Assembly: GCF_900156075.1 (NCBI RefSeq)
Contig: NZ_FTMM01000006.1
Coordinates: forward strand, 1-64,000
Origin: Chryseobacterium sp. RU37D
GTDB taxonomy: Bacteria > Bacteroidota > Bacteroidia > Flavobacteriales > Weeksellaceae
Direction: 5' to 3'
DNA length: 64,000 nt
Under the pieces are notes generated by a model, which did not search any database, was not told where the DNA came from, and was given only the letters and a program-made list of their open reading frames with translations. Positions 33,731-42,135 of this stretch are shown piece by piece. A program made the translations under genes and the position numbers. How positions within the stretch are numbered: the stretch's first letter is position 1; each line of letters starts with the position of its first letter.

Positions 33731-34222
33731 ATGATATTCTACCATAAATTCGAAGTACGCTGGAGTGATCTTGATGCCAATAAACACTTGGCAAATTCAT
33801 CATATGTCCAATATTGCGCTCAGGCAAGGATGGCCTTCATGACAAAAGAAAAAATGGGCGTTACACAGCTCAGCAGATGGGGAATCGGACCCGTAATTCT
33901 TCATGAGAAATATTCTTTTTTCAAAGAAATCTACGCTGATCAAACGGTGATAGTAAGTGTGGAAATCGATGGCTGTTCAGAAGATTCATCAATTTATAGA
34001 TTTTTGCATAAGTTTTACACACCAGACGGTCAACATTGCGCAACAGCCGAAGCTACAGGAGTCTGGATCGACATGATGCTAAGAAAAATGACAACACCTC
34101 CGGATGACGTAGTGGAAGCAATGAACAAATATAAAGCTCCTCAAACAGAGGTTTTAACAAAAGAAGATTTCAAAAAGCTTCCTTTTCATCCACAGAATAT
34201 TGATCCGTTGGCATTCGCATAA
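33731..34222 (+). CDS. Acyl-CoA thioesterase (4HBT hotdog fold)
   Basis: A 163-residue hotdog-fold thioesterase. The catalytic-type motif is VRWSDLDANKHLANSSYVQY (Asp-x-x-x-H-x-x-N), normal for 4-hydroxybenzoyl-CoA thioesterase-like proteins that hydrolyse acyl-CoA. TATGVWIDMMLRKM follows. The acyl specificity is unknown. thiL follows 63 bases downstream in the same direction. Confidence 0.88.
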   Translation: MIFYHKFEVRWSDLDANKHLANSSYVQYCAQARMAFMTKEKMGVTQLSRWGIGPVILHEKYSFFKEIYADQTVIVSVEIDGCSEDSSIYRFLHKFYTPDGQHCATAEATGVWIDMMLRKMTTPPDDVVEAMNKYKAPQTEVLTKEDFKKLPFHPQNIDPLAFA

Positions 34223-34285
34223 TGGTTAAAAGACTAAGGTTGAGTTTAAAATCATTAATTACTCATTACTTATAATTAAAAAGAT

Positions 34286-35347
34286 ATGTTTGAAGATAAA
34301 TCACAAGAACTGACCCCCATTTCCAAACTGGGAGAATTTGGATTAATAAAACACCTGACCGAGCATTTTCCTTTATCCAACCCATCTTCGGAGCTTGGTA
34401 TAGGAGATGATGCTGCAGTAGTCAACCCTGAAAATAAAAAAATTGTTCTTACAACAGATATTTTAGCGGAAGGCGTTCATTTTAATTTAGGATATGTTCC
34501 GTTGAAACATTTAGGATACAAAGCTGTTGTTGTAAATCTCAGCGATATTGCGGCGATGAATGCGACTCCGACACAGATCCTGGTTTCTTTAGCGGTTTCC
34601 AATCGTTTCCCAGTGGAGGCGTTAGAGGAGATTTATTCTGGAATCCAGGCGGCTTGTACGAGATATAAAGTTGATTTGATCGGTGGAGATACGACCAGTT
34701 CGAATTCCGGCCTGGTGATGAGCATTACAGCAGTCGGGATCGAAAATGAAGAAAATATTGTAAAAAGAAGTGGAGCATATCCCAATGACCTTCTTGTAGT
34801 ATCAGGGGATCTGGGTGGGGCTTATATGGGATTGCAGATCTTGGAAAGAGAGCATGCGGTTTTCCTGGCAGATCCGAATATGCAGCCTGAAATGGAAGGT
34901 TATGACTATATCCTGGAAAGACAGCTGAAACCGGAAGCAAGAACTGATGTGAAAGGGATTCTGGAAGAACTGGGCATCAAACCAACATCTATGATTGATG
35001 TTTCTGACGGTCTGGCTTCTGAAATCCTTCATCTTTCTGATCATTCGAAAGTAGGATTCAGATTATATGAAGAAAAAATTCCAATGGATAGCCTTACGAT
35101 TTCTATGGCGGATGAGTTTAATCTTAACCCCGTGGTAACGGCTTTGAGCGGAGGTGAAGATTATGAGCTACTATTCACTATTTCCCCGAATGATTTTGAT
35201 AAGATCAAAAATCACCCTGATTTCACTATTATCGGGCATGCGGTTGAAAAAGAGGAAGGAAATTTCATGGTAGCGAGAGGATCCAACCAGCTGATTGCTT
35301 TGACGGCACAGGGCTGGGATGCTTTTTTGGGTAATCAGCAAGGATAG
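34286..35347 (+). CDS. thiL: Thiamine-monophosphate kinase
   Basis: Makes thiamine diphosphate, the active cofactor, from thiamine monophosphate with ATP. The 353-residue protein has the ATP/Mg motif SSELGIGDDAAVV near the N-terminus, DILAEGVHFN, the NLSDIAAMNATPTQ and GGDTTSS elements, MIDVSDGLASE and SGGEDYELLFTI, the PurM/ThiL-type signatures. No other thiamine gene or TPP riboswitch is seen here. A terminator lies 18 bases after the stop. Confidence 0.95.
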   Translation: MFEDKSQELTPISKLGEFGLIKHLTEHFPLSNPSSELGIGDDAAVVNPENKKIVLTTDILAEGVHFNLGYVPLKHLGYKAVVVNLSDIAAMNATPTQILVSLAVSNRFPVEALEEIYSGIQAACTRYKVDLIGGDTTSSNSGLVMSITAVGIENEENIVKRSGAYPNDLLVVSGDLGGAYMGLQILEREHAVFLADPNMQPEMEGYDYILERQLKPEARTDVKGILEELGIKPTSMIDVSDGLASEILHLSDHSKVGFRLYEEKIPMDSLTISMADEFNLNPVVTALSGGEDYELLFTISPNDFDKIKNHPDFTIIGHAVEKEEGNFMVARGSNQLIALTAQGWDAFLGNQQG

Positions 35348-35364
35348 ATTATTCTTTAAATATT

Positions 35365-35396
35365 AAAAAAACCACCGGCATTGCAGTGGTTTTTTT
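35365..35396 (+). terminator. Terminator after thiL
   Basis: AACCAC / GTGGTT stem with a 10-base loop and a run of seven T. Confidence 0.8.
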
Positions 35397-35417
35397 AATA
35401 TCTCATTTTTACTGTGA

Positions 35418-35705
35418 TTAATCTTTTTTAATATCTGCTTTTACATCCTGGTAAGTTTTATCTACTGCATTTGCTCCTTTTTTGGCTGTTTTCTTAGTCC
35501 ACTTTACTGCATCTTTTACACCTTTTTTTGTGGCATCATATCCTTTTTCAGCAGTTTTGCCGGTCCACTCTGCACCATCCTTAACAGTTGTTCCTACTTT
35601 TTTAGCATCTTTTTTTATCTCTTGCTTTACAGAATCTGTTTTTTGTGCAGATATACCAATCCCAAATAAAAGAATCACTATTGCTGAATATAATCTCTTT
35701 TTCAT
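35418..35705 (-). CDS. Small secreted Lys/Ala-rich helical protein
   Basis: A 95-residue protein with a signal peptide (ending GIGISAQ), then a lysine/alanine-rich, helix-forming sequence with repeating GAEWTGKTAEKGY, KGVKDAVKWTKKTAKKGA and DKTYQDVKAD. The 11-residue-like amphipathic pattern resembles stress-tolerance (LEA-like) proteins, but this is only a likeness. Monocistronic, minus strand, after pepT. Confidence 0.7.
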   Translation of the reverse strand: MKKRLYSAIVILLFGIGISAQKTDSVKQEIKKDAKKVGTTVKDGAEWTGKTAEKGYDATKKGVKDAVKWTKKTAKKGANAVDKTYQDVKADIKKD

Positions 35706-35763
35706 TTTTAAAATTTTTTGTTATTAAGAGTTTTTCAAAAATCAGGCCATTCAAAAATATAGT

Positions 35764-35794
35764 AAAAAAAAGACTGCCTCAAAGACAGTCTTTT
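35764..35794 (-). terminator. Terminator after pepT
   Basis: On the minus strand AAAAGACTG/CAGTCTTTT with a 9-base loop and a run of T. It stands between pepT and the small secreted protein. Confidence 0.8.
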
Positions 35795-35813
35795 AGCTTA
35801 TATAAAAGTAACT

Positions 35814-37061
35814 TTAAGCTTTCACAATATTAATAATCACTTCCATCGCTTTCGCCATGCTCTCCAATGCTACATACTCATAAGGCCCATGGAAATTGAT
35901 TCCTCCTGCGAAAATGTTCGGACAAGGTAGTCCCATATAAGATAATTGTGCACCGTCTGTTCCTCCTCTAATTGCCTTGATTTTTGGCTCAATTCCAGCT
36001 TCTTTCATTGCAGCTGCGGCAAGATCTATGATGTGCATTTTTCCTTCAAATTGCTGTTTCATGTTTCTGTATTGCTCTTTAATCTCGATTTCAGCAGTGC
36101 CTTCGCCGTGCTTCTTGTTAAATTCTGCTACCTTTTCTTTCATGAATTTCTTTCTTGCCTCAAATTTATCAGCATCATGATCACGGATAATGTATTGCAA
36201 TTTTGCTTCAGAAATATCAGCATTAAGATCCATTAAATGATAAAAGCCGTCAAAACCTTTTGTGGTAGCCGGCGTTTCATTCGCAGGAAGCATTTGGGCA
36301 AATTCAGATGCCAATAAAGCGGCATTGACCATTTTTCCATACGCATATCCCGGATGAACGCTCAAACCATGGATTTTTACTACAGCTCCGGCCGCATTGA
36401 AATTTTCGTATTCCAATTCTCCAACTTCACCTCCATCCATTGTATAAGCAAATTCTGCCCCGAATTTAGTAACGTCAAATTTATGTGCCCCTCTTCCGAT
36501 TTCCTCATCGGGTGTAAATCCTACTGCAATTCTTCCGTGTTTGATTTCCGGATGAGCAATTAAAAACTCTGCTGCTGTCACGATTTCCGCACAGCCTGCT
36601 TTGTCGTCGGCTCCAAGAAGTGTATTTCCGTCAGTTGTGATTAGAGTCTGACCGATATATTTGTTTAAGCTTTCAAATTTTGATGGCGATAAAGTGAATC
36701 CTGTAGCTTGATTTAAAACTAAATCATTTCCATCATAATCTTTCCATACCTGAGGGTTTACATTTTCTCCACTAAAATCGGGTGAAGTATCATAATGTGA
36801 AATAAATCCAATCGTAGGCTTGTTATTATTTTCAAGATTTGAAGGTACATAGCCCATAATATAGCCGTTGTCATCCATCGATACATCTTCAAGACCAATC
36901 ATTTTCAGTTCTTCGGTGATATATTTTGCAATATTCCACTGTCTTTCTGTAGAAGGTGTGGTTTCACTTTCTGCATCGCTAGTTGAATATATTTTTACAT
37001 AGCTAAGAAAACGGGTCAGTAATTTTTCTTTCCACAATGGGTTGAATTCTATTGTACTCAT
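35814..37061 (-). CDS. pepT: Peptidase T (tripeptidase)
   Basis: A cytosolic M20 zinc aminopeptidase that removes N-terminal residues from tripeptides. 415 residues. Zinc-ligand motifs SHYDTSPD, LLGADDKAGC, TPDEEIGRGAH and the C-terminal HGPYEYVALESM are all in place. A -7 box TAACTTTG lies 20 bases before the ATG. Confidence 0.96.
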   Translation of the reverse strand: MSTIEFNPLWKEKLLTRFLSYVKIYSTSDAESETTPSTERQWNIAKYITEELKMIGLEDVSMDDNGYIMGYVPSNLENNNKPTIGFISHYDTSPDFSGENVNPQVWKDYDGNDLVLNQATGFTLSPSKFESLNKYIGQTLITTDGNTLLGADDKAGCAEIVTAAEFLIAHPEIKHGRIAVGFTPDEEIGRGAHKFDVTKFGAEFAYTMDGGEVGELEYENFNAAGAVVKIHGLSVHPGYAYGKMVNAALLASEFAQMLPANETPATTKGFDGFYHLMDLNADISEAKLQYIIRDHDADKFEARKKFMKEKVAEFNKKHGEGTAEIEIKEQYRNMKQQFEGKMHIIDLAAAAMKEAGIEPKIKAIRGGTDGAQLSYMGLPCPNIFAGGINFHGPYEYVALESMAKAMEVIINIVKA

Positions 37062-37080
37062 CAGATATCATAAATTTTAA

Positions 37081-37088
37081 CAAAGTTA
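37081..37088 (-). promoter_or_regulatory. Putative -7 box for pepT
   Basis: TAACTTTG on the minus strand, 20 bases upstream of the ATG; no exact TTTG at 19 bases upstream. Confidence 0.4.
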
Positions 37089-37161
37089 GCAAATTTGATG
37101 CTGAGAATACGTTATTTGCGATTTAATATAAGTTATTAAAATTATAAATCAGATATAAATC

Positions 37162-37189
37162 TTTGAAAATCAAAATGATGTTAGCTTTG
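37162..37189 (+). promoter_or_regulatory. Putative promoter for the HMG-CoA lyase gene
   Basis: TTTG (37162-37165), 16 bases, TAGCTTTG (37182-37189). The -7 box is exact; spacing is shorter than usual. The ATG is at 37248. Confidence 0.4.
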
Positions 37190-37247
37190 TATATTTCGTC
37201 TGCGAAATTATTTAGTTTTATTATATTTGAGAAAATCTAAAAGTAAA

Positions 37248-38096
37248 ATGTTTCTTACCGAATGTCCAAGAGATGCAATGCAGGGTTGGGGAGAATTTAT
37301 CCCGACGGATAAAAAAATAGATTACATCAACTCTCTTATGGATGTTGGTTTTGATGTATTAGATAGCCTCAGCTTTGTATCTCCAAAGGCGATTCCTCAG
37401 ATGGCAGATTCTGATGTAGTTGCTGAAAATATAGATAAATCCCGTTCCAAAACGAAAGTTTCTGCCATTATAGCCAATTTCAAGGGGGCTGAAAAGGCAT
37501 TAAAACATCAGTCAGTAGATATTATAGGTTTTCCATTTTCTATTTCCGAAACTTTTCAGCATAGAAATACTAACAAGAGCCAGGAGGAAGCGTTTAATGA
37601 AATCATTAAAATGTTGGAGCTGGTAAAAAGTGAAAACAGACAGCTCAATATTTATTTTTCAATGGCTTTCGGGAACCCTTACGGGGAAATGTGGAAATGG
37701 GAAGATGTAGATTTTTGGGCAAAACGATTTTCTGAAATTGGAGTTAAAGATATTTTACTTTCTGATACGACGGGAGTTGCAACGCCCGAAACGATTTCGC
37801 TTTTATTCGAAAAAATACCTTCAAAATATCCTGATATTAATTTCGGAGGACATTTCCACAACCGTTATGAAGATTCTTATTCAAAGCTAAAAGCGGCCTA
37901 TGATAAAGGATGTACCAGATTCGACAGCGCAATCAAAGGTATCGGAGGCTGCCCGATGGCTAAAGATGACCTGGTAGGAAATATGCCGACAGAGCAGGTT
38001 ATCAACTTTATGAGTGTAGAGAAAATTGATCATAAATTAAATTTATTGAACTTCGAAAGTTCTTACAATAAAGCGAAAGATATTTTTCACTTTTGA
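37248..38096 (+). CDS. Hydroxymethylglutaryl-CoA lyase
   Basis: Splits HMG-CoA into acetyl-CoA and acetoacetate, the last step of leucine breakdown. 282 residues from ATG 37248. The DRE-TIM motif ECPRDAMQGW replaces the usual EVGPRDGLQ; SDTTGVATPE and GGHFHNRYEDSY are active-site elements, and GIGGCPMAKDDLVGNMPTE holds the catalytic Cys loop. An upstream in-frame TTG at 37227 adds seven unlikely residues. No other leucine-pathway gene is next to it. Confidence 0.88.
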   Translation: MFLTECPRDAMQGWGEFIPTDKKIDYINSLMDVGFDVLDSLSFVSPKAIPQMADSDVVAENIDKSRSKTKVSAIIANFKGAEKALKHQSVDIIGFPFSISETFQHRNTNKSQEEAFNEIIKMLELVKSENRQLNIYFSMAFGNPYGEMWKWEDVDFWAKRFSEIGVKDILLSDTTGVATPETISLLFEKIPSKYPDINFGGHFHNRYEDSYSKLKAAYDKGCTRFDSAIKGIGGCPMAKDDLVGNMPTEQVINFMSVEKIDHKLNLLNFESSYNKAKDIFHF

Positions 38097-38125
38097 ATTA
38101 GTAAATAAAAGGTTTGCAAATAAAG

Positions 38126-38200
38126 CAGATCCAAAATGTAATGTTTAAAATCTACGTTATCTGCAAAATTTGAGAGAGAAAACAGCAATAGCTCAAATTT
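38126..38200 (+). promoter_or_regulatory. Hairpin-rich leader before the sulfurtransferase gene
   Basis: AAATTTGAG (38166-38174) pairs with CTCAAATTT (38192-38200), and GCAGAT/ATCTGC further upstream can also pair. I see no T-run or known riboswitch core. It may be the leader of the following gene or part of a terminator for the lyase gene. Confidence 0.3.
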
Positions 38201-38230
38201 ACATTTAAATCCAAACCAAAAATCAACAAA

Positions 38231-39067
38231 ATGTCACCAGTAATTTCACCTTCCGAATTAAAAAATATTTCCGCAGAAAAACTGATCATTCTGGATGCAA
38301 GAGTCGGGAAAGATGTTTATCAAAATTATTTAAACAAGCACATCAAAGGAGCTAGATTTATTGATTTGGATAAAGATTTGGCCGATATTGGAGAAAATGC
38401 TGCTTTTGGCGGAAGGCATCCACTTCCAAGTGTTGAAAAATTTGGTGAAATACTTTCTGATCTTGGAATTTCAGAAGACTCACATATTGTAGTTTATGAC
38501 GATAAAAACGGAGCCAATGCTGCCGCAAGAGCCTGGTGGATGCTGAAATCTTTTGGATTAAAAAATGTTCAGGTTCTAGATGGAGGTTTTCAGAATGCTG
38601 AAAAAGAAAGCTTGGAGTTTTCATCAGGAGCTGAAACCTTCAGAAAGACACAACTCGTTAAAAAAAAAGGTTGGTTTCTTCCTGTGTCGACCTTGGAAGA
38701 TGTTGAAAATGAATTAACAAACGATTCATCAACGGTGATTGATGTAAGAGATGCTTATCGTTACAATGGAGAATCTGAGCCGATCGATTTGGTAGCAGGG
38801 CACATTCCCGGAGCGATCAATATTCCTTTTTCTGAAAACCTTGATGAAAACGGAAATTTCCTTCAACCTGAAGTTTTAAAAGAAAAATATTTAAAATTAT
38901 TAGCAGATAAACCTAAAAATTTGATCATTCACTGCGGATCTGGAGTTACAGCCTGTCACACCATTTTAGCATTGAATTATGCAGGATTTGATATGCCAAA
39001 TTTATACGTAGGCTCCTGGAGCGAATGGAGCAGACGGGAAGGAAAAGAAATTGCAAAAGAAGTTTAA
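38231..39067 (+). CDS. Thiosulfate/3-mercaptopyruvate sulfurtransferase (two rhodanese domains)
   Basis: Moves sulfane sulfur from mercaptopyruvate or thiosulfate to an acceptor. 278 residues with a catalytically dead N-terminal rhodanese (about 1-130: VVYDDKNGANAAARAWW) and an active C-terminal one with Cys in HCGSGVTACHTIL; the CGSGVT loop is the type seen in mercaptopyruvate sulfurtransferases. DVRDAYRYNGESEPIDLVAGHIPGA is the domain-2 signature. Monocistronic. Confidence 0.9.
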   Translation: MSPVISPSELKNISAEKLIILDARVGKDVYQNYLNKHIKGARFIDLDKDLADIGENAAFGGRHPLPSVEKFGEILSDLGISEDSHIVVYDDKNGANAAARAWWMLKSFGLKNVQVLDGGFQNAEKESLEFSSGAETFRKTQLVKKKGWFLPVSTLEDVENELTNDSSTVIDVRDAYRYNGESEPIDLVAGHIPGAINIPFSENLDENGNFLQPEVLKEKYLKLLADKPKNLIIHCGSGVTACHTILALNYAGFDMPNLYVGSWSEWSRREGKEIAKEV

Positions 39068-39078
39068 AATGGCATAAA

Positions 39079-39098
39079 AGGTTGCCAAAAGACAACCT
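39079..39098. terminator. Hairpin between converging genes
   Basis: AGGTTG / CAACCT stem around eight bases, followed by an AT-rich tract. It lies between the sulfurtransferase and DUF59 genes. Confidence 0.45.
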
Positions 39099-39119
39099 GA
39101 TATATTTTAGTTCCGAATT

Positions 39120-39446
39120 TTAAAGCATTCCCAGTTCAAACTTCGCTTCCTCACTCATCATATCCTTGTTCCAGCTAGGTTCAAACGTGAGCTCTAAATC
39201 AACACTTTTTACGTTTTCCACTTCTCCTACTTTTTCTTTTACTTCTTGAGGAAGGGTTTCTGCAACGGGACAGTTTGGTGTAGTAAGCGTCATAACGATT
39301 TTAACATCCGCGTTATCGGAAATCTGAACATCGTAAATTAACCCCAGCTCGTATATATCTACCGGAATTTCAGGGTCATACACAGTTTTTAAGACTTTGA
39401 TGATCTCTTCACCAATGTCAGCAATCTGATCGTCTGTAAATTTCAT
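39120..39446 (-). CDS. DUF59/MIP18-family iron-sulfur assembly protein (SufT/YitW-like)
   Basis: A 108-residue protein with the MIP18 pattern: LKTVYDPEIPVDIYELGLIYDV, then VKIVMTLTTPNCPVAETLP (single conserved Cys), and the ending LTFEPSWNKDMMS. It helps deliver or mature Fe-S clusters; SUF partners are not visible in this window. The gene follows the exonuclease gene by 3 bases in one operon. Confidence 0.9.
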   Translation of the reverse strand: MKFTDDQIADIGEEIIKVLKTVYDPEIPVDIYELGLIYDVQISDNADVKIVMTLTTPNCPVAETLPQEVKEKVGEVENVKSVDLELTFEPSWNKDMMSEEAKFELGML

Positions 39447-39449
39447 TTT

Positions 39450-40154
39450 CTAATCTAAATTGATGTACCTTTTCAACAAATCTTCCTGACGCATACGTCG
39501 GAAAATATTTGCCAAAGTTAAGACATCTTTTTCACAATAGTCAACTATTCTTTGCAAGTCTTTCTCTATGTAGTAGATTGATGAAACCATTGATCCGTCT
39601 ATATCGTCTTTAGGAGTAGGAATTCCAAAAAGATGTGCTAATAATTCCAGTGAAATGAAACTTTTATAATCTCCGAATTTCCAAAGCTCCATCGTATCAA
39701 TATGTGGTATTTCCCAAGGTTTTTTTCCGAACATCTGGAAGGGAGTGGGCGGCATCATGCCATTGATCAGAAATCTTCTGGCGATCCATGGGAAGTCGAA
39801 TTCTTTTCCATTGTGTGCACAAAGAATCACATCGCGAAGTCTAGGACTATTAAAAATTTCACCAAATTCAATCAGCATTTTTTTCTCATCATCATTCGCA
39901 AAACTCTTGATTTTCAGTGTATCATTTTTCTCCAGCATTCCGATGGTGATGCAGACTATTTTTCCAAATTCAGCCATGATGCCGGCCCTTTCCGGATAAA
40001 ATTCTTCTGCAGAAATTTCATCTTTTCTCTGGAATTTCGTTTTTTTGTCCCAAAGCATTTGTTCGGCTTCAGATAAGTCATCCCACGACCCGAAGCCTGG
40101 AACTGTTTCAATATCAAGGAATAAGATTCTTTCTAAAGGAATGTTTTGTATCAT
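39450..40154 (-). CDS. 3'-5' exonuclease (PolB-like, RNase H fold)
   Basis: A 234-residue DEDD-type exonuclease: FLDIETVPGFG holds the first Asp-Glu pair, CAHNGKEFDFPWIARRFL the second Asp, and IVDYCEKDVLTLANIFRR the Tyr/Asp motif III (DEDDy). Similar to the predicted 3'-5' exonuclease of PolB-like proteins. The polymer substrate is unknown. Second gene of an operon from the metalloprotease-like gene through csaA to DUF59. Confidence 0.88.
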   Translation of the reverse strand: MIQNIPLERILFLDIETVPGFGSWDDLSEAEQMLWDKKTKFQRKDEISAEEFYPERAGIMAEFGKIVCITIGMLEKNDTLKIKSFANDDEKKMLIEFGEIFNSPRLRDVILCAHNGKEFDFPWIARRFLINGMMPPTPFQMFGKKPWEIPHIDTMELWKFGDYKSFISLELLAHLFGIPTPKDDIDGSMVSSIYYIEKDLQRIVDYCEKDVLTLANIFRRMRQEDLLKRYINLD

Positions 40155-40170
40155 TTGTATTTACTGTATT

Positions 40171-40518
40171 TTATCCTACTTGCATCCCGTTTTCCGTTGG
40201 CAATGAAGGTGTTAATAAGGTCACATCTTTTTTATTTTCACCATAAACTCCCAAAACAAGGCATTCGCTAAAAAAATTAGCGATCTGTTTTTTAGGAAAA
40301 TTAACCACAGCCATAATCTGTTTGCCGATTAATTCTTCTTTTTCGTATAATGAAGTAATCTGCGCGGAAGATTTTTTAATGCCAAGGTCTCCGAAATCTA
40401 TTTCCAGTTGATAAGAAGGATTTCTGGCTTTTTCAAAATCGTTTACAGAGATGATAGTTCCGCTTCTGATATCTATTTTTTCAAAATCTGTCCAGGAAAT
40501 TTCTGGTTTTATTGTCAT
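40171..40518 (-). CDS. csaA: CsaA-like tRNA-binding domain protein
   Basis: A 115-residue OB-fold, EMAP/CsaA-type tRNA-binding protein. The family features WTDFEKIDIRSGTI, LEIDFGDLGIKKSSAQIT, VVNFPKKQIANFFSECLVLG and the C-terminal PTENGMQVG are complete. In Bacillus CsaA binds RNA and aids protein export; the role here is uncertain. Overlaps the upstream gene by 4 bases (ATGA). Confidence 0.9.
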   Translation of the reverse strand: MTIKPEISWTDFEKIDIRSGTIISVNDFEKARNPSYQLEIDFGDLGIKKSSAQITSLYEKEELIGKQIMAVVNFPKKQIANFFSECLVLGVYGENKKDVTLLTPSLPTENGMQVG

Positions 40519-41024
40519 GATAATGTGTTGATTAACTGTTCTATTTCTACTTTTTGCTCCCTATATTTTTGTTGAAGCTCAGAACCTTCGCCCATTCGTT
40601 TGTAATATTCCAGGGCTTTATTCCCAAAGGCTTTTTTATGGAAATCCGAAACTTCCGGAATTTGTGGAAAAACCTTATGAAAAAGCATTTCATAATACGC
40701 CTGAAACTCTCTTTCATTCTTATCTTCCACTACCTGTCCCGGAGCTTTCTGCCGTACGTGCAACATTTCGTGAGCTACCATATTCAGAACCAAATTCAGG
40801 TCAAAATCAAATAAATTTTTTGGGATCATTACTTTTTGAGGGCCTCCCAATTTTCCTTCGGTTGTTAGAAGTATTGAATTCGATGAGAGTTCAGGTCTGA
40901 AACTAAATCCTGCGAAATTTTCATGCTCAAGTTTAAAGGAACGAATTAAATATTCTGCAGCATCAAGGATCTGATCATGCTCTTTATAGGCACTAAGGTG
41001 TAAATTGATCTGTTCGAGATTCAT
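40515..41024 (-). CDS. Small HExxH metalloprotease-like protein
   Basis: A 169-residue cytosolic protein with the zinc-type motif MVAHEMLHVRQ (HExxH) in the middle, followed by FQAYYEMLF with a Glu that could be a third ligand. I do not recognise the family name with certainty; the M48/SprT-like fold is likely. It starts an operon with csaA, the exonuclease and DUF59 genes. Confidence 0.75.
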   Translation of the reverse strand: MNLEQINLHLSAYKEHDQILDAAEYLIRSFKLEHENFAGFSFRPELSSNSILLTTEGKLGGPQKVMIPKNLFDFDLNLVLNMVAHEMLHVRQKAPGQVVEDKNEREFQAYYEMLFHKVFPQIPEVSDFHKKAFGNKALEYYKRMGEGSELQQKYREQKVEIEQLINTLS

Positions 41025-41252
41025 TTTTTCAAGTATGTTTAAACAAATGTATTAAAATAATAAAACTTTAAATGTTTTTAAAATATAAAAATTTTACTAT
41101 TAAAAATCAATTAATTATGAATTTTTTAAAACAATTTTGTTAACTCTCATGCAAAGTTTTCAAAACCAGGATTTATATAAGTAAGTACTCAAAGGAATAA
41201 TGTCTGAAACAAAAATAAAATGTGAAGAAATTTAAAAGTACTTAAATCCTTA

Positions 41253-41603
41253 ATGATGGGCATTATAGACGTTGCTGGATTTTTACTAATATCCTGTAAT
41301 GAAGAAAGATATGAGCCAATTCCCGTATAGCTTGATGATGTGATCGGAAATTATAAAGCCAGATTAGTAACATCACAGGAGGCAACAAATACAATGAAAA
41401 AACCAATGCTTTTAAAGCAAAGGATTCAATAATCACCTTTAATGATTTTCCGGCAAGGGAAATTGTGAAAATATTCCTATACATCCTGTAAAAGCAGATA
41501 CAGTACTTGCCCATTAAAAATAAATATAGGTCAGAATGTAGTAAAACTGATGTTTGAACCAAAAACATTAGTACTTCAAATCCCTGTAGAGATCAATTTA
41601 TGA
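41253..41603 (+). pseudogene. Decayed DUF4840-type lipoprotein gene
   Basis: Fragments in different frames rebuild a DUF4840 lipoprotein. ATG 41253 opens a leader with lipobox-like LLISC (MMGIIDVAGFLLISC), a TAG interrupts at 41328, then LDDVIGNYKARLVTSQ. After a shift come KAKDSIITFNDFPAREIVK, PVKADTVLAH and FEPKTLVLQIPVEINL in turn, ending at TGA 41601-41603. At least three disabling changes make it a pseudogene; conserved family order supports the assignment. Confidence 0.75.
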
Positions 41604-41713
41604 TCAGGCGTAACTACGCAAAGACTTTTGAAGTATTCAAAACCAGGTTATTAGCTAAAATTACTGCTAATTTATCAACAAACTATATTTCAAGCGAAAT
41701 ATCAATAATCTAA

Positions 41714-41943
41714 AAGTTAGCATTATTTAAAATGCACAACAGGTTTATTTATATAAGAAAAGAATCGGATAAAAATATACTGAAATTTCCATCATCGATA
41801 TGTCCGGAAAGTTGATGCGGCAGAAAAAAGATAAAAAATATTCTGAAGCAATTGATGTAAGCGCTCTGGTTCCGGGGACATATATGGTCGTTTCTAAAAG
41901 TGCAGACGGAAAAATCTATAAAAATAAATTCATTAAGAAATAA
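41714..41943 (+). pseudogene. Remnant of a T9SS type A sorting-domain tail
   Basis: The frame ending at TAA 41941 reads EISIIDMSGKLMRQKKDKKY, then EAIDVSALVPGTYMVVS and YKNKFIKK, the C-terminal sorting domain of proteins exported by the type IX system. An in-frame stop and an indel break it from the upstream KESDKNI segment, and no parent gene remains. The rest of 41025-41252 and 41944-42135 shows no gene. Confidence 0.75.
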
Positions 41944-42135
41944 TACAGATAAAAATGGGTGTAGGATTTTAGTTTCTTCAATAATTCTCTTTCGGCGCAA
42001 GGTTTACTTTGCTTCTTTTTTTATTCAAATAGTTAAATTCAAACATTTAAAATAATGATTCAAAGTATATTATGAACAAAATTCATTAAAATATAAAGTA
42101 AAATATTATTTATTTTTACTGTCAAAACACAACAA

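Noticed and set aside
33454-34285. TPP riboswitch before thiL
   Set aside because: No CUGAGA/ACCUGA-like core in the leader; the visible structure is a dispersed palindrome.
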